Below the pieces are notes generated by a model. The model saw only the letters and a list, made by a program, of their open reading frames with translations, was not told where the DNA came from and made no database searches. Below, piece by piece: positions 26,091-32,844 of a stretch of DNA of 64,000 nucleotides (the stretch's first letter is position 1; each line of letters starts with the position of its first letter). The position numbers and the translations under genes were made by a program. The DNA is from Bdellovibrio bacteriovorus HD100 (lineage in GTDB: Bacteria > Bdellovibrionota > Bdellovibrionia > Bdellovibrionales > Bdellovibrionaceae): contig NC_005363.1 in the NCBI RefSeq assembly GCF_000196175.1, positions 1,550,001 to 1,614,000 of the forward strand. The letters are read 5' to 3'.

Positions 26091-26604
26091 TCCGTCCCTG
26101 GAAGCTGACAGCTCCGAGCTGTCGCTAGGGGATCATCATATTGATTTTGTCGAAGAGACCGAAAAAGCCACTTCCGTTCCTGTGACGGCGGCGACTCCGA
26201 TTTCCATCCCGGCGATGCTGTGTGATGAGAAGCTTCTGGAAGAAATCAATGCCATTCCGGACAAAATGGGTTTCAAGATCGGCGACGTGGCTGAGATCCT
26301 GGGCATCAAACAATACGTTCTTCGTTACTGGGAAACAGAGTTTGAAGTTCTTCGTCCGAAAAAAGCCTCTAACAACCAGCGCATGTACACTCGTAAAGAT
26401 GTTGAAAACGCGCTGTTGATCAGAAAGCTTCTGCACCGTGACCGCTTCTCTATCGAAGGCGCAAGAAACGCGATGAAAGAGCTGAAAGCTCACGTTAGAA
26501 AAGAAAAAGATATGACCCAAGTTTACCACAAGCTTGAGGGTATCAACGAAGCGGTGGAGGATCTGATCCTCGACATCCGCAGAGTCCGTCAGATTTTCAA
26601 ATAG
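26083..26604 (+). CDS. MerR-family transcriptional regulator
   Basis: A 173-residue protein with a MerR-type winged helix at about residues 61-130: FKIGDVAEILGIKQYVLRYWE is the helix-turn-helix and RMYTRKDVENALLIRKLL the wing and second helix; a helical C terminus follows, with no effector-binding cysteines. About 55 unstructured residues precede it. I prefer the ATG at 26083, which overlaps the ihfA stop by 8 nt; an upstream in-frame ATG at 26053 would add a Met/Thr-rich leader deep inside ihfA. Such a regulator after ihfA is common in delta-proteobacteria-like genomes. The regulated genes are unknown. Confidence 0.88.
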   Translation: MSNPSLEADSSELSLGDHHIDFVEETEKATSVPVTAATPISIPAMLCDEKLLEEINAIPDKMGFKIGDVAEILGIKQYVLRYWETEFEVLRPKKASNNQRMYTRKDVENALLIRKLLHRDRFSIEGARNAMKELKAHVRKEKDMTQVYHKLEGINEAVEDLILDIRRVRQIFK

Positions 26605-26613
26605 TTTTAAAAG

Positions 26614-26640
26614 AAAAAGGCCTCTTACGAGGCCTTTTTT
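26614..26640 (+). terminator. Rho-independent terminator of the pheST-ihfA-merR unit
   Basis: AAAAAGGCCTC (26614-26624), loop TTAC, GAGGCCTTTTT (26629-26639) and a run of Ts: a perfect 11-bp stem nine bases after the merR-type stop codon. Confidence 0.93.
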
Positions 26641-26729
26641 GTTTTAGACGGTTCCTGTTTGTTATGCATGGAAGGTCCAAAAAGCTGCTTGCCGTAAAGT
26701 TAAATGGCTTTGTACGATATTGGGGTCGT

Positions 26730-26806
26730 CTGCGCGTGGCTCAGCTTGGTAGAGCACTTGCTTGGGGTGCAAGAGGTCGCTGGTTCAAATCCAGTCGCGC
26801 AGACCA
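26730..26806 (+). tRNA. tRNA-Pro (anticodon GGG), CCA encoded
   Basis: The cloverleaf folds fully: acceptor CTGCGCG/CGCGCAG with discriminator A and encoded CCA, D stem GCTC/GAGC with loop AGCTTGGTA, anticodon stem CTTGC/GCAAG with loop TTGGGGT (anticodon GGG at 34-36), a five-base variable region AGGTC, and T arm GCTGG-TTCAAAT-CCAGT. It is 77 nt long. It is convergent with the fibre-like gene, whose stop lies 8 nt beyond its CCA. Confidence 0.96.
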
Positions 26807-26813
26807 CTCTGAG

Positions 26814-29096
26814 TTACTGGCAGAACTCTGCATTCGGGTCCTGTTGACAGGCCCATTTTTGCAGGGAATTCACTTGTTGCCTAAGTGCTGCATTCTCAGC
26901 TTTCAAAGCTTCATTCTCTGAATTCCATTTTGCATGGAACTCTTTCATCGCCTCTATCAGCGGCGCCACTAAATTCGCGTATTGCACTGCTAAAAATCCT
27001 TCGTTGTCTTTCGTGACCACATCCGGGAATACGGATTGAACCTCTTGGGCGATCAGACCCACTTGCTGGCCATTTTCAAAGTTCTTTTGCGGGAATTCGT
27101 CGGTTCTCCAGTCATAGGTCACCCCGCGCAGCTGCAGCACTTTTTCAAGGCTTGAGTCAATCGTTGCGATATTGCGCTTAAAGCGGCGATCCGAAGTGTT
27201 GGCCCAGGATGTGCCACCAGCCGTGCCATTCACGTGCAGCATGTAAGCCGGCGTCAGGGTGCCGATGCCGACTGAGCCGGCGTTGGCTTCTGTCAGCATC
27301 GCATATTTATTGGTGATCGTGCCCGTACCAGTTGGAGAGCGAATCACAATCCCGGTGAATTGATTTAAAGTGTCGAACGAGGAAATGCTGGATCTGATTT
27401 CCAAACCGGCTCCTTGATCCACCGTAATTCCTTTGCCAGCAGCGCCATCTAACAGAAAGTCCGAGGTGATGGCGTTGACCTTAAGCGCGGCGGGAAGGTT
27501 TTCAATGTTGCCCATTTTAACCAGTCCCCAAAGACCTGTTTGCAGTCCCGCAACAGTCGTCGCAGGGACAGAGCTGGGAGTGCTGAGTGTGACTGTGCCG
27601 CGAACGCCATAAGCTGATCCGGTAAAGCCTCCCGAGACGTTCATAAAACTGGTCCCGTCCAACGCGCCCTGATCACCACCCACAGCGACAGTGCCCGAGA
27701 CGGAATTTGTGATGCCGGCCGCAGGCCCTGTGATGCTGGAGTTGGCGGTGAAAGTGTTGCTGCCACTGACTGTAAAGCGTCCGGTGTGATAGCTGCTGCT
27801 GCCGCCGTAATAGCGTGAATCAAAAGCAAAGCCCGAGGGGCTGTTTGTTCCAGAGCCCATGTCGCCCAGACGATGACTTTTGTTTGTGATGGTATAGCGG
27901 GCTGTGCCCCCGGTGCCAATTGAAATGGAGTCATTGCCTGTGCTGAAAACTCCAGTGTCCGTATCTGAGGTGAAGGAATAGCTCGGTTGGGCCGCCGTGC
28001 CCCCGGAGCCACGTAAAGGGAAAGCAGGAGAAGGCAAGCGGGCGGCATCAATAGTTCCTGTCGTGATCACCCCGGCATCCAGGCCTGTGATGTTTGAACA
28101 GGCAAAGGCATCGGTCACCGCGGACCAAGTTAGCGTCTGAGAGGCCGTACAAGATGTTGTAAACTGTGCAAGCCCCGCAGAGGTGCGCAGATCATCAACG
28201 CCAAAAAACACGGGTTCAAGCTCGGTCGTGCCATAGCGATAAACTTGTCCTGCCTGGGGCGCGGTGGCAGCCACACTCACACTCTGGATCTTGGCCACGG
28301 TGGGGTTGGGAAGGGTGCCACTCAGATCACCGCCCAGGTTGGTGGAGGTCTGGAAAGCACCCGTGATGCGGCTGTCGTTGCCTTGTGCGGCGGTTCCGGC
28401 GGTGGTGCCGTAGTTCACGGCCACCGTTTTTGTGGTTGTTCCAGTGACAGAAACACCCGTGCCGGCAAGAACATCTGAAACAACTCCGGTTCCCCCCGCA
28501 TCCGTGACGCAGGTGAAGTTGGTGCCGTCAAAAAAGACGACCTGTCCGGCAGAGCAAGCCGCACCCGGAAGCGTGTTGGTGCGAACAAAGTCCGTGGCAG
28601 AATAATTTCCCAGTTTCAAGGCAGACGATGCAAAGTGCGCATAAGGCACAGAGCGGATCTCATTGTCCGGACTGATTTGCATCCAGCCTGTGCCGTCATG
28701 GAATTGCACGCTCAAACGGCGGGACTGGTTGGCCACGGGGCCTTTTTGGCTGGCTACATTGTTACCCGCGTCGGCGCAATCCAAAGTGGTGGAGTTGTCG
28801 AAAACTTCCTTCAGTCCCACGCTGCCCGAGGTAGGGAAAAGTTTTGTGCCGGTTCCCAATGGCACGTCAAAGACCCCTTTGGAGTTCGTCATGTTGACGC
28901 CATTTTTTTGTTCACGATAGTAAACGCACAGGCCGTCTTCGGATTTGATCTCGAACAGGAAGCTGACGTTGTTGTGTTCCAGCGGAGTTCCGTCGGACTT
29001 AAGAATCCGTCCCTGATAAGTCAGGGTGTTTGGCGCAGCCTGCGCAAAAAATGAAAACAACAAAATGGGCAACGTGGCAACAGTGGTTCTAAACAT
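26814..29096 (-). CDS. Secreted trimeric fibre-like protein with C-terminal S74 chaperone domain (MAT-like)
   Basis: A 760-residue protein with a signal peptide (MFRTTVATLPILLFSFFAQA), a globular N-terminal module of about 130 residues (TYQGRILKSDGTPL), a long Gly/Thr/Ser-rich repetitive beta shaft (ITTGTIDAARLPSPAFPLRG, DTGVFSTGNDSISIGTGGTARYT), and a C-terminal Peptidase_S74 intramolecular chaperone from about residue 640 (SDRRFKRNIATIDSSLEKVL, GVTYDWRTDEF, VGLIAQEVQSVFPDVV), ending in a coiled coil. S74 domains trimerise phage tail fibres and can cleave themselves off at the Ser/Asp junction. Bdellovibrio is known to deploy such chimeric trimeric fibres in prey recognition. The adhesin role and prey target are inference. 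Confidence 0.85.
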   Translation of the reverse strand: MFRTTVATLPILLFSFFAQAAPNTLTYQGRILKSDGTPLEHNNVSFLFEIKSEDGLCVYYREQKNGVNMTNSKGVFDVPLGTGTKLFPTSGSVGLKEVFDNSTTLDCADAGNNVASQKGPVANQSRRLSVQFHDGTGWMQISPDNEIRSVPYAHFASSALKLGNYSATDFVRTNTLPGAACSAGQVVFFDGTNFTCVTDAGGTGVVSDVLAGTGVSVTGTTTKTVAVNYGTTAGTAAQGNDSRITGAFQTSTNLGGDLSGTLPNPTVAKIQSVSVAATAPQAGQVYRYGTTELEPVFFGVDDLRTSAGLAQFTTSCTASQTLTWSAVTDAFACSNITGLDAGVITTGTIDAARLPSPAFPLRGSGGTAAQPSYSFTSDTDTGVFSTGNDSISIGTGGTARYTITNKSHRLGDMGSGTNSPSGFAFDSRYYGGSSSYHTGRFTVSGSNTFTANSSITGPAAGITNSVSGTVAVGGDQGALDGTSFMNVSGGFTGSAYGVRGTVTLSTPSSVPATTVAGLQTGLWGLVKMGNIENLPAALKVNAITSDFLLDGAAGKGITVDQGAGLEIRSSISSFDTLNQFTGIVIRSPTGTGTITNKYAMLTEANAGSVGIGTLTPAYMLHVNGTAGGTSWANTSDRRFKRNIATIDSSLEKVLQLRGVTYDWRTDEFPQKNFENGQQVGLIAQEVQSVFPDVVTKDNEGFLAVQYANLVAPLIEAMKEFHAKWNSENEALKAENAALRQQVNSLQKWACQQDPNAEFCQ

Positions 29097-29277
29097 GCGA
29101 AACTTGTCGGTTCGCCTGTTGAATCTTTTAAATGTTTATTGTCGAATTACCCAGCTTTGAGTGAAACCCAGTCCTCGGAATTGGGTAAGAAGAGGGATCC
29201 TCAAGAGGGCAAAAATGAAAAACATGAGAACATTTTTTTCAGAAGGAAATTGCCCTGCACCAAACGGGTGATTCTGG

Positions 29278-29400
29278 CTATTTGTTGCTGCCATTTTTTG
29301 GGGAGGAATTCCCGGAACCGCCGGCCGAGCCACCACCACGGGCAGCGCCCTGTGAGGCGGCTAAAATGATCAGTAGAAGTAGGCTGATAAAGTGCTTCAT
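29278..29400 (-). CDS. Small secreted Gly/Ser-rich peptide, translationally coupled to an HTH regulator
   Basis: A 40-residue ORF: ATG at 29400, TAG at 29278-29280. The peptide is MKHFISLLLLIILAASQGA followed by ARGGGSAGGSGNSSPKNGSNK, that is, a strong signal peptide and a mature peptide of about 20 residues made mostly of Gly, Ser, Asn and Lys. AGGAG stands at ideal distance upstream, and the ATG overlaps the TGA of the upstream regulator gene (ATGA). These three features make it a credible gene despite its size. It may be a signalling peptide, a surface peptide or a degraded lipoprotein-like product; no homologue is known to me. Confidence 0.72.
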   Translation of the reverse strand: MKHFISLLLLIILAASQGAARGGGSAGGSGNSSPKNGSNK

Positions 29401-30164
29401 GAGGGCTCCTGAAGAGTGTCGATCACATTAAACATAAATATGGGCAAAGATCCCCGCGAAGAAGGATCTTCCAGCAGGCGCATTTTGTCCTGGAATGCCT
29501 GCACATCGATATCGAGCCACTTGCGATAGGTGGCTTCGTTGATGGATTCAAAAAACAGATTCATATAATTTGCATAGTTCTCGTCGGTGCGCGCGGGTTT
29601 GGAATACTTCTCCGTCAGGCGCAGTCCCACCGCTTTGATGGCCTCGGCAGAAAAGGTCGACCGGTTGCTGCCCAGAGCGTAGCGTCCGTTTTCCAGCAGG
29701 CGCAGCACATTGAGCTGTAACATCTTCTGCAGGACATCCAGGCCGTACTCGCCAAAACGGCTTTTGACGAACTTGAGGTCAAAAGGCCTTGTGTCTGCAA
29801 GGACATAAAGCTCAGAAAAACACGGGTCCTTGATCAGTTCCTGCTCGATAATGACATTGTACTTGTGCAGCGGGGAGGACTTCAGTTGGGGGTCGGTGCG
29901 TCTGAGCTTTTCCTGAATCAAGGCGGGTGCTGCATTCAGCATTTGCCCCAGATCCGCGGTTCCCATCAGGCAGGAATACAGCTTGTACAGGGTTTGATAG
30001 GTGGGGTTGTGCTCTTTTAAAACCAGACGTCTCAGTGTTTTTGTATGGATGCGGGTCTTGGCTGACAACTGCAGCAGCCCCTTGCGGGGATCTTTATGAC
30101 GTTGCAAAAATCGGCCAATGTCCTGGCTGACTTGATCCTGAATCGATGCGGTGGATTCCTGCAT
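29397..30164 (-). CDS. HTH-type regulator of unknown family, possibly TIGR02147/DUF4423-like
   Basis: A 255-residue protein. After a short N-terminal helix, GLLQLSAKTRIHTKTLRRLV with LKEHNPTYQTLYKLYSCLMG forms an XRE-like helix-turn-helix around residues 27-70. The C-terminal part contains a second possible winged-helix-like segment (FGEYGLDVLQKMLQLNVLRL) and a helical end (NYANYMNLFFESINEATY). This layout recalls the expanded TIGR02147 family of Bdellovibrio, but I cannot confirm membership. I chose the ATG at 30164 because GAGG lies seven bases upstream; a TTG at 30224 would start inside the preceding terminator. The stop overlaps the small secreted peptide gene. Confidence 0.65.
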   Translation of the reverse strand: MQESTASIQDQVSQDIGRFLQRHKDPRKGLLQLSAKTRIHTKTLRRLVLKEHNPTYQTLYKLYSCLMGTADLGQMLNAAPALIQEKLRRTDPQLKSSPLHKYNVIIEQELIKDPCFSELYVLADTRPFDLKFVKSRFGEYGLDVLQKMLQLNVLRLLENGRYALGSNRSTFSAEAIKAVGLRLTEKYSKPARTDENYANYMNLFFESINEATYRKWLDIDVQAFQDKMRLLEDPSSRGSLPIFMFNVIDTLQEPS

Positions 30165-30220
30165 GCACGACCTCGCTTGTTTCCAGATGACGTATTGGGG
30201 GCGTCGGCGTTTGGCAAGTT

Positions 30221-30260
30221 TCAAAAATGAAACCCGAGGCTCGTTGAGGAGCCCCGGGTT
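30221..30260 (-). terminator. Terminator of the secreted-protein gene at 30272
   Basis: Read on the minus strand: AACCCGGGGCTC, loop CTCAAC, GAGCCTCGGGTT (a 12-bp stem with one mismatch), then TCATTTTTG. It begins 12 nt after the stop codon and separates that gene from the HTH regulator. Confidence 0.8.
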
Positions 30261-30271
30261 AAAAATGCAGA

Positions 30272-30736
30272 CTAGTGGCAGGAAGGGACAGTCAAAGCCT
30301 TGTTGAATAAGAATTTGTAAGTGTCATTGCGAGAGCTCATTTTTTTGGAAACTTTCACGTTCACAGTCAGTGGGTAAGTGCCAGAGACAACTTTGTCTGT
30401 GCAAACTTCACGGTTTTTACCGATGTATTTGCAGTCAGAAACTGTGCGAGTGTAGTTGATCGGAGTGTAAAGGTATTTGTAACCAGTGATCACTTCTTTA
30501 GAGCGGTTTTTGCCGATGAAGATGGTTTCTCTTTGAGCAACGGCTTTTTTAGTTCTTAGCATTTTTCCGTCAACGCACACGAAAGTGTAGTCAACTGCGT
30601 GGCCCATGAAAACAACAGGTGCGTCGATCTTCAGGTTGGTGTCAGCCATAAGAACTTCCCAGGAAGTGTCAGCTGTGTGAGCGGATGCCACGGAAGCAGA
30701 AATCAACAAAGCGATCATAGCGAATACGTTTTTCAT
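30272..30736 (-). CDS. Secreted protein of unknown function
   Basis: A 154-residue exported protein with signal peptide MKNVFAMIALLISASVASA. The mature part looks beta-rich with lysine-rich strands and four cysteines spaced as two pairs (VCVDGK, DCKYIG, VCTDKV, PSCH), so two disulfides are plausible in the periplasm. ATG at 30736 is preceded by AAAGGAG; the 20 residues of open frame further upstream are not needed. It has its own terminator and is divergent from the His-rich/Cys-rich pair across the GGACA/TGTCC cluster. No family recognised. Confidence 0.7.
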   Translation of the reverse strand: MKNVFAMIALLISASVASAHTADTSWEVLMADTNLKIDAPVVFMGHAVDYTFVCVDGKMLRTKKAVAQRETIFIGKNRSKEVITGYKYLYTPINYTRTVSDCKYIGKNREVCTDKVVSGTYPLTVNVKVSKKMSSRNDTYKFLFNKALTVPSCH

Positions 30737-30824
30737 AAAGTCTCCTTTTGGTTTGTTTGATGGACCCTGATTCCACCAGATTCCGCGGCGATTCAATCAG
30801 AATTGCGGGGCGGATTGAAGATTC

Positions 30825-30915
30825 CCGGACAAGTTTCTTTGTGTCCGGCGCAAGGTTTGGACAAGAGATGGTTTGTCCTTGTTTGGTATATTTTTTCCAT
30901 CATGTCAGAGGACAT
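30825..30915. promoter_or_regulatory. Cluster of GGACA/TGTCC inverted repeats in a divergent promoter region
   Basis: Three inverted repeats lie in the 298-nt gap: CCGGACA-N10-TGTCCGG (30825-30848), GGACAA-N8-TTGTCC (30859-30878) and ATGTC-N4-GACAT (30902-30915). Their centres are about 32 and 40 bp apart. They share a GGACA half-site (ATGTC/GACAT is a partial match). An AT-rich TATATTTTTT follows the second repeat. This looks like a multi-site operator for a dimeric regulator. Confidence 0.5.
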
Positions 30916-31034
30916 ACTAAAGCAGAGGGCCGTCTGATTTTTATCACTTCCGCCGACAAATCAGGGGTTGAGCTACGCGGGTGTCTGATGACTTTGTTAT
31001 CCTAGAAGGGAACTTTTGAACCAAGGAGGCTAGC

Positions 31035-31223
31035 ATGTCTGGTCATCATAAAAACAAAGGTTTTAGTCAAACAAGCAAGCGCTTTGACGGGGCTTTGAAG
31101 GCTCAACATCAGCGCAGTCGCAGCAAACAGATGGATCACTCTGCCGACCACCGCGAGGAAGAATCCGAAAATCGCGAGTCTCAGAACGTTTCATCATCCA
31201 CCAAGAAAAACCCACGAGCTTAG
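31035..31223 (+). CDS. Small hydrophilic His-rich protein
   Basis: A 62-residue, highly charged and probably disordered protein with five histidines (GHHK, QHQ, DHSADH) and no hydrophobic stretch or signal peptide. An excellent ribosome binding site (AAGGAGG) precedes the ATG at 31035, and the stop is 9 nt before the start of the copper-storage-like gene, so the two are co-expressed. The histidines would fit a metal-handling role beside that gene, but the sequence could equally be a stress-related disordered protein. I recognise no family. Confidence 0.65.
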   Translation: MSGHHKNKGFSQTSKRFDGALKAQHQRSRSKQMDHSADHREEESENRESQNVSSSTKKNPRA

Positions 31224-31232
31224 GAGGCTTTC

Positions 31233-31625
31233 ATGAGAACGAACCCTTTGCAGGACAGTGATACAGCCAAGGGTATCAACTTCTGCTTTACGACTTACCG
31301 TGTGTGTCTGGAGACGCTCAATCACGTCCAGGAGCAGGGCATGCGCTTTGCGCAGACCGAGTTGGCGTCGCTGTTGCAGCTTTGTGCCGACACCTGTGAC
31401 TTGCACGCCCGGATGGAAATGGTGGAAGCAGATTTTGCGTCTCAGGCCGCCGAGCTGTGCTTTCAGATCTGTGCGCGCACGACCCTGGAGTGTGAAAAGT
31501 TCCCGGAAGATCCGATCGTCCTCAAGTGCGCTGACATTTGTCGCAAGTGTGCAGAACACTGTCGTGGAATGGCGGGTATGACGGTTCGGGTGAAATCATC
31601 ACAGATGTCCGCGGCAAGATTTTAA
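31233..31625 (+). CDS. Cys-rich four-helix-bundle copper-storage-like protein (DUF326/Csp)
   Basis: A 130-residue protein with 11 cysteines at 18, 25, 51, 55, 76, 80, 87, 99, 103, 106 and 110, many in CxxxC pairs facing the core of predicted helices (LLQLCADTCDLHARM, LCFQICARTTLEC, CADICRKCAEHC). This is the pattern of the DUF326/Csp family, whose members load many Cu(I) ions. There is no Tat or Sec signal, so it resembles the cytosolic Csp3 type. AGGAGG lies just before the ATG. In context, it is the second gene of a two-gene unit with the His-rich peptide. Confidence 0.85.
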   Translation: MRTNPLQDSDTAKGINFCFTTYRVCLETLNHVQEQGMRFAQTELASLLQLCADTCDLHARMEMVEADFASQAAELCFQICARTTLECEKFPEDPIVLKCADICRKCAEHCRGMAGMTVRVKSSQMSAARF

Positions 31626-31653
31626 ACTGCGGGGCAGAGTTTCGCCGCCGGAG

Positions 31654-32769
31654 CTAGTGGTTGATCTCCGGCGGTAAAGTGGGGGCGGGGGCTCTTTCAA
31701 TAGCTCGCTTGAAAACGGTGGGTTCGGAGTTGTCCGTCATCCAGGCGCTTAACAGTCTTAAGGTGACGGCCAGAACAACCGGTCCTATGAAAAGGCCCAC
31801 GATCCCAAAAGAAATCATTCCCCCCAGAACGCCCACAGTGATGAGGACGGCGGGTAGATCTGCTCCGCGCTTAATGAGAATCGGGCGAACAAAGCCATCC
31901 ATCAGGCCCACCGCCACGGCCCAGCCCAAAAGAATTGTTCCCGCGGTGTTCTGTTCTTGTGAATAGAGCCAGGCCACGGCGCCAAGCAAAGGGAGCAATG
32001 GCCCCAGTTGCACAACACAGAAAATCAGTATCACCGCTGTCAGAAGTCCCGCATGGGGAACTCCGGCAAGCCCGGCTCCCAAGCCGCCAAGTGCTGTCTG
32101 GATCAGGGCGGTGCCGACAATCCCCATGGCCACGGCCCTCACGGATTGGGCGGCCAGCTGCAGGGCCTCTTCGCCGCGAGTTCCGGCAAGACGACGGGTC
32201 AAGGTGCGGCAGGCTTGGGCGATCTTTTCTCCATTGGAATAGAAGATCGAAGCGATGATGATCGTCAGAATACAGTGTACCACCAGCATGGTGATGCTGC
32301 CGACACTGGCGACAATCCATTCAAAAGCCTGATGGATATAGGGCTTGGCTCTTTCAATCAGATCCTGGGGGGCGGTGGCCGCAAGTTCATTCCAGCGGGC
32401 CGCAATGCGCGGGCCAAGCAGGGGTGCATCTTCAAGCCAGTCCGGTGCGGGTGGCAGTTGAGTGTTGGCCAGATCCTGCAGGCCTGAAACAATCACATGC
32501 CGATTTGAGATCAGCGAAAACAACGCCGCAGTCAGCGGAATAATCACCAGGGCCGTCATAAGAAGCGCCATCGTCAGGACTGCGGGAAAGCGTTTGTTGT
32601 TGAATCTGTGCTGCAGTTTAAGCAGTGTGGACCAGGTGGCGATGAAAATCATGGCGGCCCAGATCATCGCGGGCAGAAAAGGCAGCAGCACCCACAGGGA
32701 AATCGCCGCCAATAGCCCCATAAACAGAACGCTTAAAAGTGTTTTGGTCAGATCAGTTGTTGGTGCCAT
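31654..32769 (-). CDS. AI-2E/PerM family membrane transporter
   Basis: A 371-residue integral membrane protein of the AI-2 exporter (UPF0118) family, with about eight transmembrane segments: two close together at the N terminus, a soluble loop of about 90 residues (residues 100-160), and a C-terminal set including the conserved GLMDGFVRPILIKRG and FGIVGLFIGPVVLAV motifs. Family members export small molecules or ions; the quorum-signal link of the family name should not be assumed here. It is a single gene, convergent with the copper-storage-like gene. Confidence 0.85.
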   Translation of the reverse strand: MAPTTDLTKTLLSVLFMGLLAAISLWVLLPFLPAMIWAAMIFIATWSTLLKLQHRFNNKRFPAVLTMALLMTALVIIPLTAALFSLISNRHVIVSGLQDLANTQLPPAPDWLEDAPLLGPRIAARWNELAATAPQDLIERAKPYIHQAFEWIVASVGSITMLVVHCILTIIIASIFYSNGEKIAQACRTLTRRLAGTRGEEALQLAAQSVRAVAMGIVGTALIQTALGGLGAGLAGVPHAGLLTAVILIFCVVQLGPLLPLLGAVAWLYSQEQNTAGTILLGWAVAVGLMDGFVRPILIKRGADLPAVLITVGVLGGMISFGIVGLFIGPVVLAVTLRLLSAWMTDNSEPTVFKRAIERAPAPTLPPEINH

Positions 32770-32844
32770 GACGGATCCTCCTGAATTCCTTCATGGCAAC
32801 CCCGAAGGGCAGGAAAATCAAATATCACCGCCGGGTTTGGCATA

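Noticed and set aside
29136-29339. 67-residue minus-strand ORF and a plus-strand ORF over the same bases
   Set aside because: Neither has a ribosome site, and both overlap the better-supported 40-residue secreted peptide gene, which has AGGAG and an ATGA overlap with its upstream neighbour.
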